A stretch of 64,000 bases of DNA from Orobanche coerulescens. Its lineage: Eukaryota > Streptophyta > Magnoliopsida > Lamiales > Orobanchaceae. This document shows, piece by piece, positions 55,681 to 64,000 of the stretch. How positions within the stretch are numbered: position 1 is the stretch's first letter; the number at the start of each line of letters is the position of its first letter. Position numbers and translations under genes: made by a program. The stretch covers positions 115,925,501 to 115,989,500 of the forward strand of contig CM065811.1 of assembly GCA_033398695.1 (NCBI GenBank), given 5' to 3'. The notes beneath the pieces are model-generated. The model was given only the letters and a program-made list of their open reading frames with translations, had not been told where the DNA came from and ran no database searches.

Positions 55681-57110
55681 GGGATATCTTCTTCAGGGTT
55701 TGTTCCCCATGCAGAGTTGCTTTGATGGACTTCTTCTCTCTCTACATCATCTAGGTTTTCGCTTTCTGGATATGCAATTGGTCCATATACGGTTTTGTCG
55801 TCTGCAGATGGGGATCCTATCTGATCTGCAGATGGGTCTTCTTCAGCTGCAGTTGGAACAGGTATAGTTGGATCTGCAGTTGGGTCTTCATCAGCTGCAG
55901 TTGGATCAGCAAGGTTTTGGGATCCGATCTGATCTGCAGTTGGGTCTTCAGATGAGTCCATCATTCCTGTGTCATTAATAATGACTTCTTTTAGGGTGGT
56001 GGTTTTGAGCTTATTCTCAGTTAATTTCACCTGTTTCCTGTACTCAATAATAGATTCACCAAACACAACATGGGGTGTTTCTTCCACAACTAAGGTTCTT
56101 TTGTTAAATACTCTGTATGCCTTACTTATTTGTGAGTATCCCGTAAAGAGACCATCATCAGTTTTAGAATCAAAGGCATTCAGTTGGGTTTTATCATTGT
56201 TGTGAATGAAACACTTACAACCAAATATATGAAAATATGCAACAGTTGGTGTCTTCCATTCCAAACCTCATAGGGAGTTTTGCCATGTCTCCCTACTATC
56301 ATACTCCTATTCTGAGTGTGGCATGCTGTGTTGACAGCTTCAGCCCAGAACCTCTTGGGCAGGTAAGCTTCTGCAATCATGGACCTAGCTGCTTCCTTCA
56401 AGGTTCTATTCCTTCTTTCAGCAACACCATTTTGTTGTGGTGTTCTTTCTCTAGAGACTTCATGTTGAATCCCATTATGATCACTGTACTCAGTGATTGT
56501 TTTGTTAAGAAATTCTCCTCCTATGACTTGTCTGATCTTGATGATTAAGAGGGACTTCTCATTCTGAATCTTCCTCAGCAGTTCAGGTAGCTTTGTTAGT
56601 GTTTCACTCTTTTTGTATAGAGAAAAACAACCCATGTATATATGGATTAGTCATCTACTACTAGGGCATGCTTCCTTCCACTTAATTTCCTTGGATTGAT
56701 GGGGCTAAAGAGATCCATATGAAGTAGATCTAAAACTCTGGTGGTGAGAGTGGTAGGCTGAACTAATTTGAATGTTGCTCTGGTCTGCTTTCCTTTCTGA
56801 CATGCATCACAAAGGCTTCCTTCTTGAATACTTCTTCTGGAAGTCCTCTCACCAGCCTTTGAGAGCTTATCTTGTTGATGGCTTTGAAGTTCAGGTGACA
56901 TAATCTTTTGTGCCATAACCATCCATTTTCAGCAATTGTTTTAGATAGAAAACAGGTGTTTGGAGTGCATGTATTCCAGTATGTCATGTAAACATCTCTT
57001 CTTCTGAATCCTTGTAGCTTCACTTCTCCAGATACAATATCAATCACCATGCATTTCCAAATAGTGAAGACTACTAGGTTCTTCTCATCACAAAATTGGC
57101 TTATGCTCAA
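55681..57110 (-). pseudogene. Sirevirus family 2 integrase relic
   Basis: Pre-integrase LWHKRLCHLNFKAINKIS (near 56905) is followed by a frameshift near 56830 and a knuckle CDACQKGKQTRATF, then LLHMDLFSPI with the first Asp. The core at 56180-56635 has NGVAERRNRTLKEAARSM (catalytic Glu), but the SDRGGEF motif reads QVIGGEF, so the second Asp is lost. The C-terminus (55681-56264) has YFHIFGCKCFI, a GYS..SKAYRVFNKRT segment and a linker with repeated DPTAD/DPSADQIGS units. The frame then runs straight into LTR sequence. RT, RNase H, env-like gene and PPT are deleted from this unit. Confidence 0.85.
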
Positions 57111-57370
57111 CAGATTGTATTTGAGCCCTTTGACATAACGAACTTTAGATATGGTTATATTTCCTCTGTGCAGCTCCCCAAATCATTTTGTCTGACCTCT
57201 AGAGATATCTCCAAAGGTTACATCTAGGCCTCTTTCTTTGATGTAGTTTGAAAGCACCTTCTTATTCCCTGTCATGGGCCTTGAGCATCCAGAATCTATA
57301 AACCATTCTTCACGTCCTATTTTTAAATTTGAGGAGATGTTGTAGTAGTCCTTCCACCTTCTCTGCAATC
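57111..57370 (-). pseudogene. Sirevirus family 2 protease relic
   Basis: The frame at 57183-57368 reads REEWFIDSGCSRPMTGNK, with the aspartic protease D-S-G intact, and ends at a TGA at 57183-57185. The protease tail continues near 57111-57180 in the following bases (YNLLSI-type motif read as NLLSISQFCDE in the next frame). Confidence 0.8.
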
Positions 57371-59053
57371 AAACAAGCAGATATTTAGGTACCCAAATCT
57401 GTGTGCGTCCTCTAGGGTTAGTAGGTTTCCTGGAGAATTGATTTCTCCCTGGATTATGAAAATTATGTTGATTACCCTATAAGGTGTGTGTTGTCTAGGC
57501 CTATATCCCTGGTTAGGATTGTATGCTGGATATGCCTTATAAAATTTGTGGTGTGGGCCATTTCTAAATCTTGGCTAATACCATTTGTTAAATCTTTGGG
57601 GTCTCCACACCTGTTTATTTTGAAAACTTGGATAACCTTGAGGTTTCCATTTGCCACTCCCATTTTGAAATCTGTTTTTAGGGAGTTTTTGGTAATAGTT
57701 GGCATAGTGTCTTGACTGGTGCTTCTGCCTTGTCCATTACCTAGTCTCTTGTCTAGGTGGCTGCCTTGTAAACCTTGGCTGCTGCCTACACCTTTGACTG
57801 GGTTGCTGCCTATATTGAAATACGGGTTAATACGTAGGCTCAACAGTTTGGACAATTGTTTCTCCCTTGATAAAAGTGGTTTTTGAACTAGAGGGAGTGT
57901 TGGGGTCATATCCAAGGCCTGATCTGTAATAAAGTAGCCTTTTGTTCATACACAATTCATCCAAGGTTATAGATGCTTTTAGAGATGTTATCTATTTAGC
58001 TTGTGTACTATTTAACTGTTTCAACTTGGATAGCTCAGTTTTGACATGAGCAAGTGCAGCTGACTTTTCACTATTTAAAGCAAATACTTATGGATCTTAG
58101 TCATAGATTTTCACTTAGTTTTTCAAAGTACTTTCAGATCATTTTTCAAGCTCAACTATAATATTTTGAAATTTTGCTGACTCTTGGCTGAGCTTGTCAA
58201 AATTATTTTTTAAATGGACTCTCTCATTCTCCAGCTGTGCATTCTCAGCTGTAACAGTTAGGTGAGCTGATTTTAAGGTTTCAAAGTCTTGTTGTACTCA
58301 TCATCATCATCATCATCAGAGAAGAATACACCACTTAATTCTAGGGGTGTCTAAATGGTTTCCGGTTCTCGGTTAGAACCGGAACCGAACCGGAACTGGG
58401 CCGGTTCCGGTTAACCGGAACCATATAATCGGTTAAAAGTTCGGTTTCGATTCCTTATTACATAATTTTTCGGTTTTCAGTTCGGAACCGGAACCGAACG
58501 GTTCAGAACCGAAAACCGAATATATTTATTAAATATTATTTTCATATTTTATACTTATATATTATATTATTTTAATTTTTGTAAATTAATAATTTAAAAC
58601 CCTAATATTGTTAAATAAATATTTTATATTTTGTTAAAAATTTATAATAATATATTATATATGTATTAAATATTAATTTTATATTTTATAATTTAACCCG
58701 TGCAAAACAGGTCATTTCAAAAAAAAAAGGAAAAAAAAAACGGTTCTATCGGTTTAACCGAACCGGAACCGAAAATAATCGGTCCGGTTCCGTAAATTGA
58801 AATTTTATATGGTCCGGTTTTCGGTTCTTAATTTTGGGTAATTATGGTTCCGGTGAACCGAAAATTTCGGTCCGGTTAACCGGAGCCGAACCGTTCGACA
58901 GCCCTACTTGATTCTACTCTATCTTCAATCTGATCTTCAATTATGAGTGCCTTCCTCTTGTCTTATTTCCTGCTTTCTTGTCATCATCCTTCTTGATCTC
59001 AGGACAGTCTTACTGGATGTGTCCTGTCTTGTGACAATTGTAGCATTCAACCT
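57371..59053 (-). pseudogene. Sirevirus family 2 gag C-terminal half, MITE inside
   Basis: The zinc knuckle C-Y-N-C-H-K-T-G-H-I-Q-stop-D-C lies at 59004-59045 with a TAA in it. Then an acidic tract of Asp codons (GAT repeat, 58299-58319), a heptad-rich part (about 57960-58290) and a Gln/Arg/Pro-rich basic tail (QRCRQQPRFTRQPPRQ..) down to about 57480 follow, with several stops and frameshifts. An open frame at 57472-57915 lies in a different frame and is a shadow. The MITE at 58342-58906 splits the gene between knuckle and acidic tract. Confidence 0.75.
58342..58906. mobile_element. hAT-like MITE, 565 bp, rich in CCGGTT words
   Basis: The ends are TAGGGGTGTC (58342) and GACAGCCCTA (58906), inverted repeats with 9 of 10 matching. 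The flanks CTTAATTC (58334-58341) and CTTGATTC (58907-58914) form an 8-bp target duplication with one mismatch, the hallmark of hAT elements. Both subterminal thirds are packed with CCGGTT/AACCGG and CGGTTC words in both orientations, and the centre is AT-rich. No coding capacity. Confidence 0.88.
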
Positions 59054-59085
59054 TCCAGTTTCCAGACTTCTGATTCCTCCTTGGA

Positions 59086-59556
59086 TTATCTTTGTAATTC
59101 TTTGTATTTGGAGTAATTCCTCTGGAAATTGCTGAACCTTTGCATGATAAATGCCATCTCGTCCTCAAAATCTAGAGGATTTTGAGGTTTAAGTTCAGAT
59201 AGGGTCTTGGCAGGGGCCTCATCTGCAAATGCTATTCTCTTTTCTGTTGGCTCAGTTGATGATGAGCAGGGCATCTCGAACTCATAAGATTTCAAATCAG
59301 GGAACAGCTCGTGGATCTTTATTTTGTTGAGATCCTTTGATTCTCTCATGGCCACAATCTTCATGCTCTATTCCGGATTGAGAGATCTTAAAACTTTTAG
59401 GGCCATCTCCCTGTTGCCATAAGTCTTTCCAAGGGAGTTTATTTCATTGATGATTTCAGTGAATCTCGTGTCCACCTGGTCTATTGATTCTCCATTTTTC
59501 ATCTTGAAGTTGTCAAACTTTTGAGTTGCAATTGATAACTTATTTTCTTTGATCAA
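59086..59556 (-). pseudogene. Sirevirus family 2 gag, central part
   Basis: One minus frame covers IATQKFDNFKMKNGESIDQVDTRFTEIINEINSLGKTYGNREMALKVLRSLNPE, then TAG 59368-59370, then SMKIVAMRESKDLNKIKIHELFPDLKSYEFEM. This is the second half of the UBN2-type gag domain; the homologous segment of family 1 gag is intact across the TAG position. Confidence 0.82.
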
Positions 59557-59573
59557 CTCAGTTCCCTAATACA

Positions 59574-59849
59574 TTACAGCCAATGTGTCCCAATTTCTTT
59601 GGCATTTTTACAATTCTTGATCTTGACCATGGTTGCTTTGTTAAGAGTCTGGTACATCATATCTCTGGCACGGTTTTCAAGGTTAGCCAGCTTACTTTCT
59701 TCATGGGTCATCTCGGTCCTCTTCTTGGGAATCTTCTCTGGCTTCTCAGCTTCAATTTCTTCAGGTGTGTTATCCTTCTCAAAGATGAAAGGACCATTTT
59801 CAATGATACACCACATGTCATCATGTATGAATGACAGATGAGCCTGCAT
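59574..59849 (-). pseudogene. Sirevirus family 2 gag, N-terminal part
   Basis: The 91-residue frame reads MQAHLSFIHDDMWCIIENGPFIFEKDN, then a Lys/Glu-rich stretch and KLANLENRARDMMYQTLNKATMVKIKNCKNAKEI, parallel to MEAHLAAMHEE..NLDNVAKNALFVTLDKGTF in family 1. It breaks at a frameshift near 59570. The normal N-terminus should lie a little upstream (toward 59900) but is not open. Confidence 0.8.
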
Positions 59850-59988
59850 TTTTATTTTCTAAAGGTCATATTCATCCACATAGAATACAGGTAATCTAGA
59901 GTGCATGTGTTGCATGTGTTCCATTATACTGAGAGATTAAAATATATATTCAATATATGGATCTGGTTCTGTCAAATTTCAACCAACC

Positions 59989-60000
59989 TCTCCGATACCA
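59989..60000 (-). promoter_or_regulatory. Primer-binding site of family 2 unit
   Basis: On the minus strand TGGTATCGGAGA begins two bases after the LTR end (60003). It resembles the initiator tRNA-Met complement with two differences. Confidence 0.75.
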
Positions 60001-60002
60001 CT

Positions 60003-61641
60003 TGTAGGTCACAAGTCGTCAGGAATAAGTCTAGGGGGGGTGAATAGACTAATTAAAATTCTTTCCTAAATCTCATGTGAGTTTATCAGCTGTGATTAAG
60101 TACATATGACTTATGTTGTCTGCAGACAGATAAAGCAGAAGACACAGCTGATGACGGTGTAGGTAACTAACATTAACTGAAGATAACTTTCTAATGGAAC
60201 AGTAAATATGAATGCAGCAGTTAAGTATGATGTTTAAAGCAGTAAATGACACAAGCACTTATAGTGGTTTCAGAGGTGGGGTAATCCTCTACTAGTCCAC
60301 TTCTCTCCAAACCAGTTGGAGATAAATTCACTATAACTATCAACCAGTGATAAATGTTACAATGGATTCTTCCTTGTTACAACAGCTTCCAACCAGTGGA
60401 AACTCGTTGCCTTTGCAACTCCTTTGAATGCCTAGCACCTCTTGATTGAAAATCCGTGGATGCCTCAACAACTCTAGAGCTGTCTATCACCTTCCAATCA
60501 AGAACCCGTGGATGCCTTATCAGTCGCGAAACTTCTGAAAACCTCATTCACATAAGTACCCCGTACTCAACTTTTGAGACAAGAGTGTTGTCTTCTCCAA
60601 CTAAGAGCTTCTCAGAATATGATCTTGAATGCGTTCTCTTTATGATGCTATTTTTTGCTTTGATAGCTTTGATTGCCTTGAATACTTTGATTGCTTGTAA
60701 GTGTTGTTCGCATAGTACTTTGCTCAATTTCATATCTTCAGATATTTATAGTACGATCCTTTGAGCTTCCTTCATAGCCGTTACATCACAGTAACAAATC
60801 CGTTCATTGGAGAGTGGACTTCTTTGTTTATCTTATCATTCCGTTGCAAGGCTTGATTCTATTTTCAATTCCGACCATTTGAAAGACTTTCTTGTGGTAG
60901 CGCCATTTTTCTTGATTTGAATAATCATAAAGTCTTCAGAACTTGAATCTCGAGGAATATTTTATTCCTTACTTATCGGGAATCTTTTCGACTTGTCTCC
61001 TTACGTCCGCATGTTGCTTTCCATTATTGTTGACTTTCAACTCTTGTTGATATGGACTGAGTTACTTGGCTGTTATGTTGTCTAAGAACTTATCTGATAT
61101 CTCTTGGTCAAACCTGTCTGATGTGCGGTCAACCTTCTCGGATGTAAGACTTCTCTGGTGTAGCTTGGTAGAAGTTCTCTGAGATAAAAAGTCCTCTGAT
61201 ATGAAGTTCTCTGATCTTATGAATCTTCTCTGATCTGATGGTCAAACTTCAACTGTTAATTGTGTTGACTAGATCTCGTCTGATAACTTGACTACAGATA
61301 GGTTTTGGTCAAACCTCTTTGATCTTCCTGTTGACTAATACTTGTCTGATGTATCGCCTTTTTCAGCATTTAACTGCAGTTAGGTTTTGGTCAAACTTCT
61401 CTGATGTTTTGCGTTGACCAAAACTTCTCTGAATAATGAACTTGCCTGATAACTTCTCTGATGAATGGCAGTTCTATACTTAGTTGATTTACTTACTAAT
61501 CAACTCCTAGCCTAAATTTTAAGGCCTATAGAATATACTCATATGGTTCTTCTTTACAATTGCCAAGTACTTAAAACATACATTTGAATAATCAATTAAT
61601 ACATGGATGACATCATCAAAATCTAACAAGTATTCCTAACA
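60003..61641 (-). repeat. Sirevirus family 2 LTR, complete, 1,639 bp
   Basis: On the minus strand it begins TGTTAGGAATACTTGTTAG (61641) and ends GACCTACA (60003). It has a PBS on its left and a PPT on its right, so it joins two head-to-tail units. CTATAAATA (minus) lies near 60743-60751. W-box cores and TCTGATGT words lie at about 61100-61425, as in the truncated copy on the left. Confidence 0.9.
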
Positions 61642-61901
61642 ATTACCCCCTATTTTGATGGTGGCAAAACTAAAGTATTTCAAATGTAAACAAGTCTGCA
61701 CAAAATAAAGTGCAAGACACAAGTAAAACTCAGTCTTTTTTTAGACAACTAGTGGTTGTCATTCAAGTGACTGTTATATAATTTTATTGATGTTACATTA
61801 CAGTGCAGTTGAATGAAACAAATATAAGTAAGAAAAGTACAAGTATTACTGAATTACAAGTAAAATTACAAAATGAAATGTACAAGTAAATTACAAATAA
61901 A
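61642..61901 (-). other. Family 2 polypurine tract and trailer
   Basis: ATTACCCCCTATTTTGATGG at 61642 is, on the minus strand, a purine tract AAAATAGGGGGTAAT directly upstream of the LTR start. The rest is AT-rich trailer after the env-like stop. Confidence 0.8.
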
Positions 61902-62912
61902 TTACAAAGGATTATCTTCCTCTTCTGACTGTTGCTTAGCTGGAGGGAGTGACCTCAATGGTTTGGCTCCAATTGGCTTCTTGGATACTGGGGCTAGCCC
62001 ATACTTCCTTTTGACTATCCATGAAGCAAACTCTTGCTGCTCAGGGGATGTGAAGTTGTTTTCAACACAAAGTGCTCTGATTTCTTCCTGAAGAGCCAAC
62101 TCATCAAGTTCATTGTTCATAAGAGCATGGGCTTCTTCAGGTCTGAAATTAGGGATCATAGGATAGGCATTGAATCCCCTTGCATGTTTCTTCAATATTG
62201 CCCAGAGCTTAGGGAAGTTCTATCTATAAAATTGATGAAGGTTTGCAATGGGGAGCAGTCTTTGTCCTGAAGCATCTCACAGAGATATTATTTCTCTATA
62301 CACTGCTTCCTTGCACTCCCCCACATAGTTTCTGCCTCAGCAGGAATGAACTCTTCAATATATTGAAGATCTTTTCCTTCCCATCTCTGGTTCTTGTCTG
62401 GTCCTCCTCCTCTTTGATGCAGGTGGATCTGCTGGTGCAGCAACTTCATTTCTCTTCCGGTGAGAAGTTTCTGCATGAATGAGAAGAGGGTCTTGCCTTC
62501 TCTTTGTTCTTGCTTCCTCTCTGACTTCTTCCTCTTCACTGCCTTCCCCCTGCCTGATGTCTTCCCTTCTGCCTTTCTCTTCCCCCCTTTTTTGCTAGCA
62601 TCAATAACAGTGGCTAGCTGCTCCTCCACCTTGGCCATGAAATCAGGCATGCCAAGGGCATTATGGAGTTAGTGGGTGGTGGGGAAGGGTCCTTATTTTT
62701 GAGCAATGTGTCCATCTTGGCATTCAGGGACTGCAGGTCAGGCTTGACTTCAGTTGCTAGAAGTCTTTCAACTGTTTCTTCAACTAGTTGTCTAATCAGC
62801 TCAGTCATTATAGGTGAGATTTGGACTTCAGGTGCTGTATGAGGTGAATTTTCACCTGAGTCCTCTTGAGCAGCTGATCGTCTGGCATTTGACTTTTCTG
62901 ATGGTCGACTTA
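61902..62912 (-). pseudogene. Sirevirus family 2 env-like gene, 3' part
   Basis: Three minus-strand frames follow one another. 62614-62912: Ser/Pro-rich, then LIRQLVEETVERLLATEVKPDLQSLNAKMDTLL, likely a coil. 62288-62650: DFMAKVEEQLATVIDASKK, a very basic GKRKAEGKTSGRGKAVKRKK, then REMKLLHQQ. 61902-62195: ARGFNAYPMIPNFRPEEAHALMNNELDELALQEEIRALC..EFASWIVKRKYGLAP to the stop at 61902. Its position between PPT/LTR and pol matches the env-like gene of family 1, but the residues are not obviously alike. An LTR at 62913 removes its 5' part. Function unknown. Confidence 0.65.
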
Positions 62913-64000
62913 TGTTGGACACTAAGTATACTGGATACAGTTTGGGAAATAGTTTAAACAACAAACTGCACTGATTTTAAATCTGAGTGCGTAGCGGAAG
63001 TCTTAGATACAGTAGGTCGCTGTGGATACAGCAACTAAATGTATAGTGTATACTTAATTAATCACAGTAATTAAAACAAGAAATCAAGGTAAATAACACA
63101 GTAATTAAAGTGGTTCGAGGTAAACCCCTCTACATCCACTGGTCCTCCACACAGGAGTAAAAAGTTTATTATAATTACTACGTACACAACTACGTAATTA
63201 TAACAACACACAATCAATATATCGTTCACACAAATTGATATAAAGATATTAGCTTCAACCGTTCACACAGATTGGTTTTGAGCTAATGCTTTGACTTGCT
63301 TCTTCACACACAGTTCTGAAGCTTCGTCTTCTTCAATGCAAATCCTTCACACACAGTTTCGGAGAAGCACAGATTACTCAGTCCACACAGGGCTGATCTG
63401 GGTTTGTTCAAAGTATAGAACAGTGGGTGAACAACAACTTTGACTTTAAGAGCTCTCAGCTGATGAAGTGTTGTTCAAGATGATGAGCACTGTATATCTC
63501 TTTAGATCTTAATTGCAGTAAGCTTTGGATATATGTTTTGCTCTGATGATAACTTTGATAGCTTAATAATTTCGATAGCTTGGGTAACTGATCTTCAGCA
63601 TCTTGATGTGATATATATAGTCTCTGAAATATATATCCGTTGAGATGTATCCGTTTGAGTGAGATTCCATTCCAACGGGATTATAACACGATCCGGATTT
63701 AGCGGGATTTGAAGATCTATTGACTGACAGTATTTAAATACTTTATCCTTGAGTATTTAAATACTTCTTTATTCAATGGGACTTGACTTATGAAGATTCC
63801 TTTTTTGTCCTGTTGTGAGCTGTGTGGACGATAACTGTATTGAAGATTCGAGACAGTTTCCATACTTGGTCTTTATAAGACTTCTTGCTGTACTGAGACA
63901 GGTTTTCGATACAGGATGATGCCTCAATACTTCGATACAGTTTCCTTTACTGTATGCGGATTGGCATATATGTCAAAACCTCTTATCAAATACCATTCGA
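62913..64000 (-). repeat. Sirevirus family 1 LTR in reverse, runs off the window
   Basis: TGTTGGACACTAAGTATAC at 62913 is the reverse complement of the family 1 LTR end. The next 1.1 kb shows the CTCCACACAGGAG hairpin, paired CGTTCACACA motifs, a TATA run (about 63615-63640) and ATACAG words in reverse order. By comparison with 49239-50455, only about 20 bp of the LTR lie beyond base 64000. No PBS lies on its left, so it is either a solo LTR or a 3' LTR whose element lies to the right. Confidence 0.85.

Noticed and set aside
57472..57915. 147-codon minus-strand open frame
   Set aside because: A different frame of the same strand reads the Gln/Arg-rich gag tail expected at this place; this frame has no family features.
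58299..58319. ATC trinucleotide microsatellite as an independent feature
   Set aside because: On the minus strand it encodes the Asp run of the gag acidic tract, which family 1 gag also has, so it is part of the gene.
1..64000. Host protein-coding genes, rRNA genes, CRISPR arrays, bacterial operons
   Set aside because: Every readable protein belongs to a transposable element; no spliced host gene, rRNA or regular direct-repeat array with unique spacers was seen. The regularly spaced LTR motifs are not CRISPR repeats.

Overview
The window looks like repeat-dense nuclear DNA of a flowering plant, probably a eudicot. It holds no host gene I can defend. Almost everything is a nested pile of LTR retrotransposons: Ty3/gypsy of chromovirus (Tekay/Del-like) type, Ty1/copia of Angela/TAR-like type, and Sirevirus (Maximus/SIRE)-type copia elements with an extra 'env-like' gene. 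A short tract of DNA transposons (Helitron, CACTA, Stowaway, MULE, hAT-like MITE) is also present. Lineage names rest on recognising motifs by eye, not on a search. All coding regions are broken by stops, frameshifts, deletions or later insertions.

Layout, left to right. 1-2010: gypsy RT/RNase H relic (+) preceded by a cluster of TTACGGCCGTAA-type palindromes. 2011-3413: non-coding, with a GACCGCGGTC cluster. 3414-6674: decayed copia element (+), LTR/leader, gag, protease and integrase. It is cut at 6675 by a gypsy element (+) with a 2,066-bp LTR (6675-8740), whose gag-protease-RT runs to 11006. That RT is cut by an Angela/TAR-like copia element A on the minus strand (11007-16452). A has lost most of its RT, and a partial gypsy LTR (13709-15268, minus) sits in its place. 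A is cut in turn by a sister element B (16453-22883, minus).

22884-50455 is a head-to-tail Sirevirus array on the plus strand. Copy 1 is only the 3' end of the env-like gene plus an LTR remnant. Copy 2 is nearly full length (PBS, gag, pol, env-like gene, PPT). Copy 3 has a 2.35-kb internal pol deletion. Copy 4 is the 3' part of a more diverged element. Single LTRs (34469-35658 and 43301-44488) stand between units. In copies 2-4 a TATA-like box precedes the env-like ORF, and in all four copies an AATAAA follows it, so the gene looks like its own transcription unit inside the element.

50456-54242 is AT-rich and holds DNA-transposon debris: a Helitron helicase relic, one end of a CACTA element with duplicated subterminal repeats, a complete Stowaway MITE, and the N-terminal PB1-like part of a MULE transposase with a possible TIR. 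54243-62912 is a second Sirevirus family on the minus strand, again two head-to-tail units sharing one LTR. It carries a 565-bp hAT-like MITE with an 8-bp target duplication inside gag. Its LTR has a dense set of W-box (TTGACC/T) motifs. From 62913 to the window end lies an LTR (minus) of the first Sirevirus family, inserted into the second family's env-like gene.

Most notable for follow-up: the 14-copy TAGCGCRCGCTA palindrome array directly upstream of the TATA box in the gypsy LTR, the promoter-ORF-poly(A) arrangement of the Sirevirus env-like gene, the shared-LTR tandem arrays with shared frame lesions, and the W-box array.
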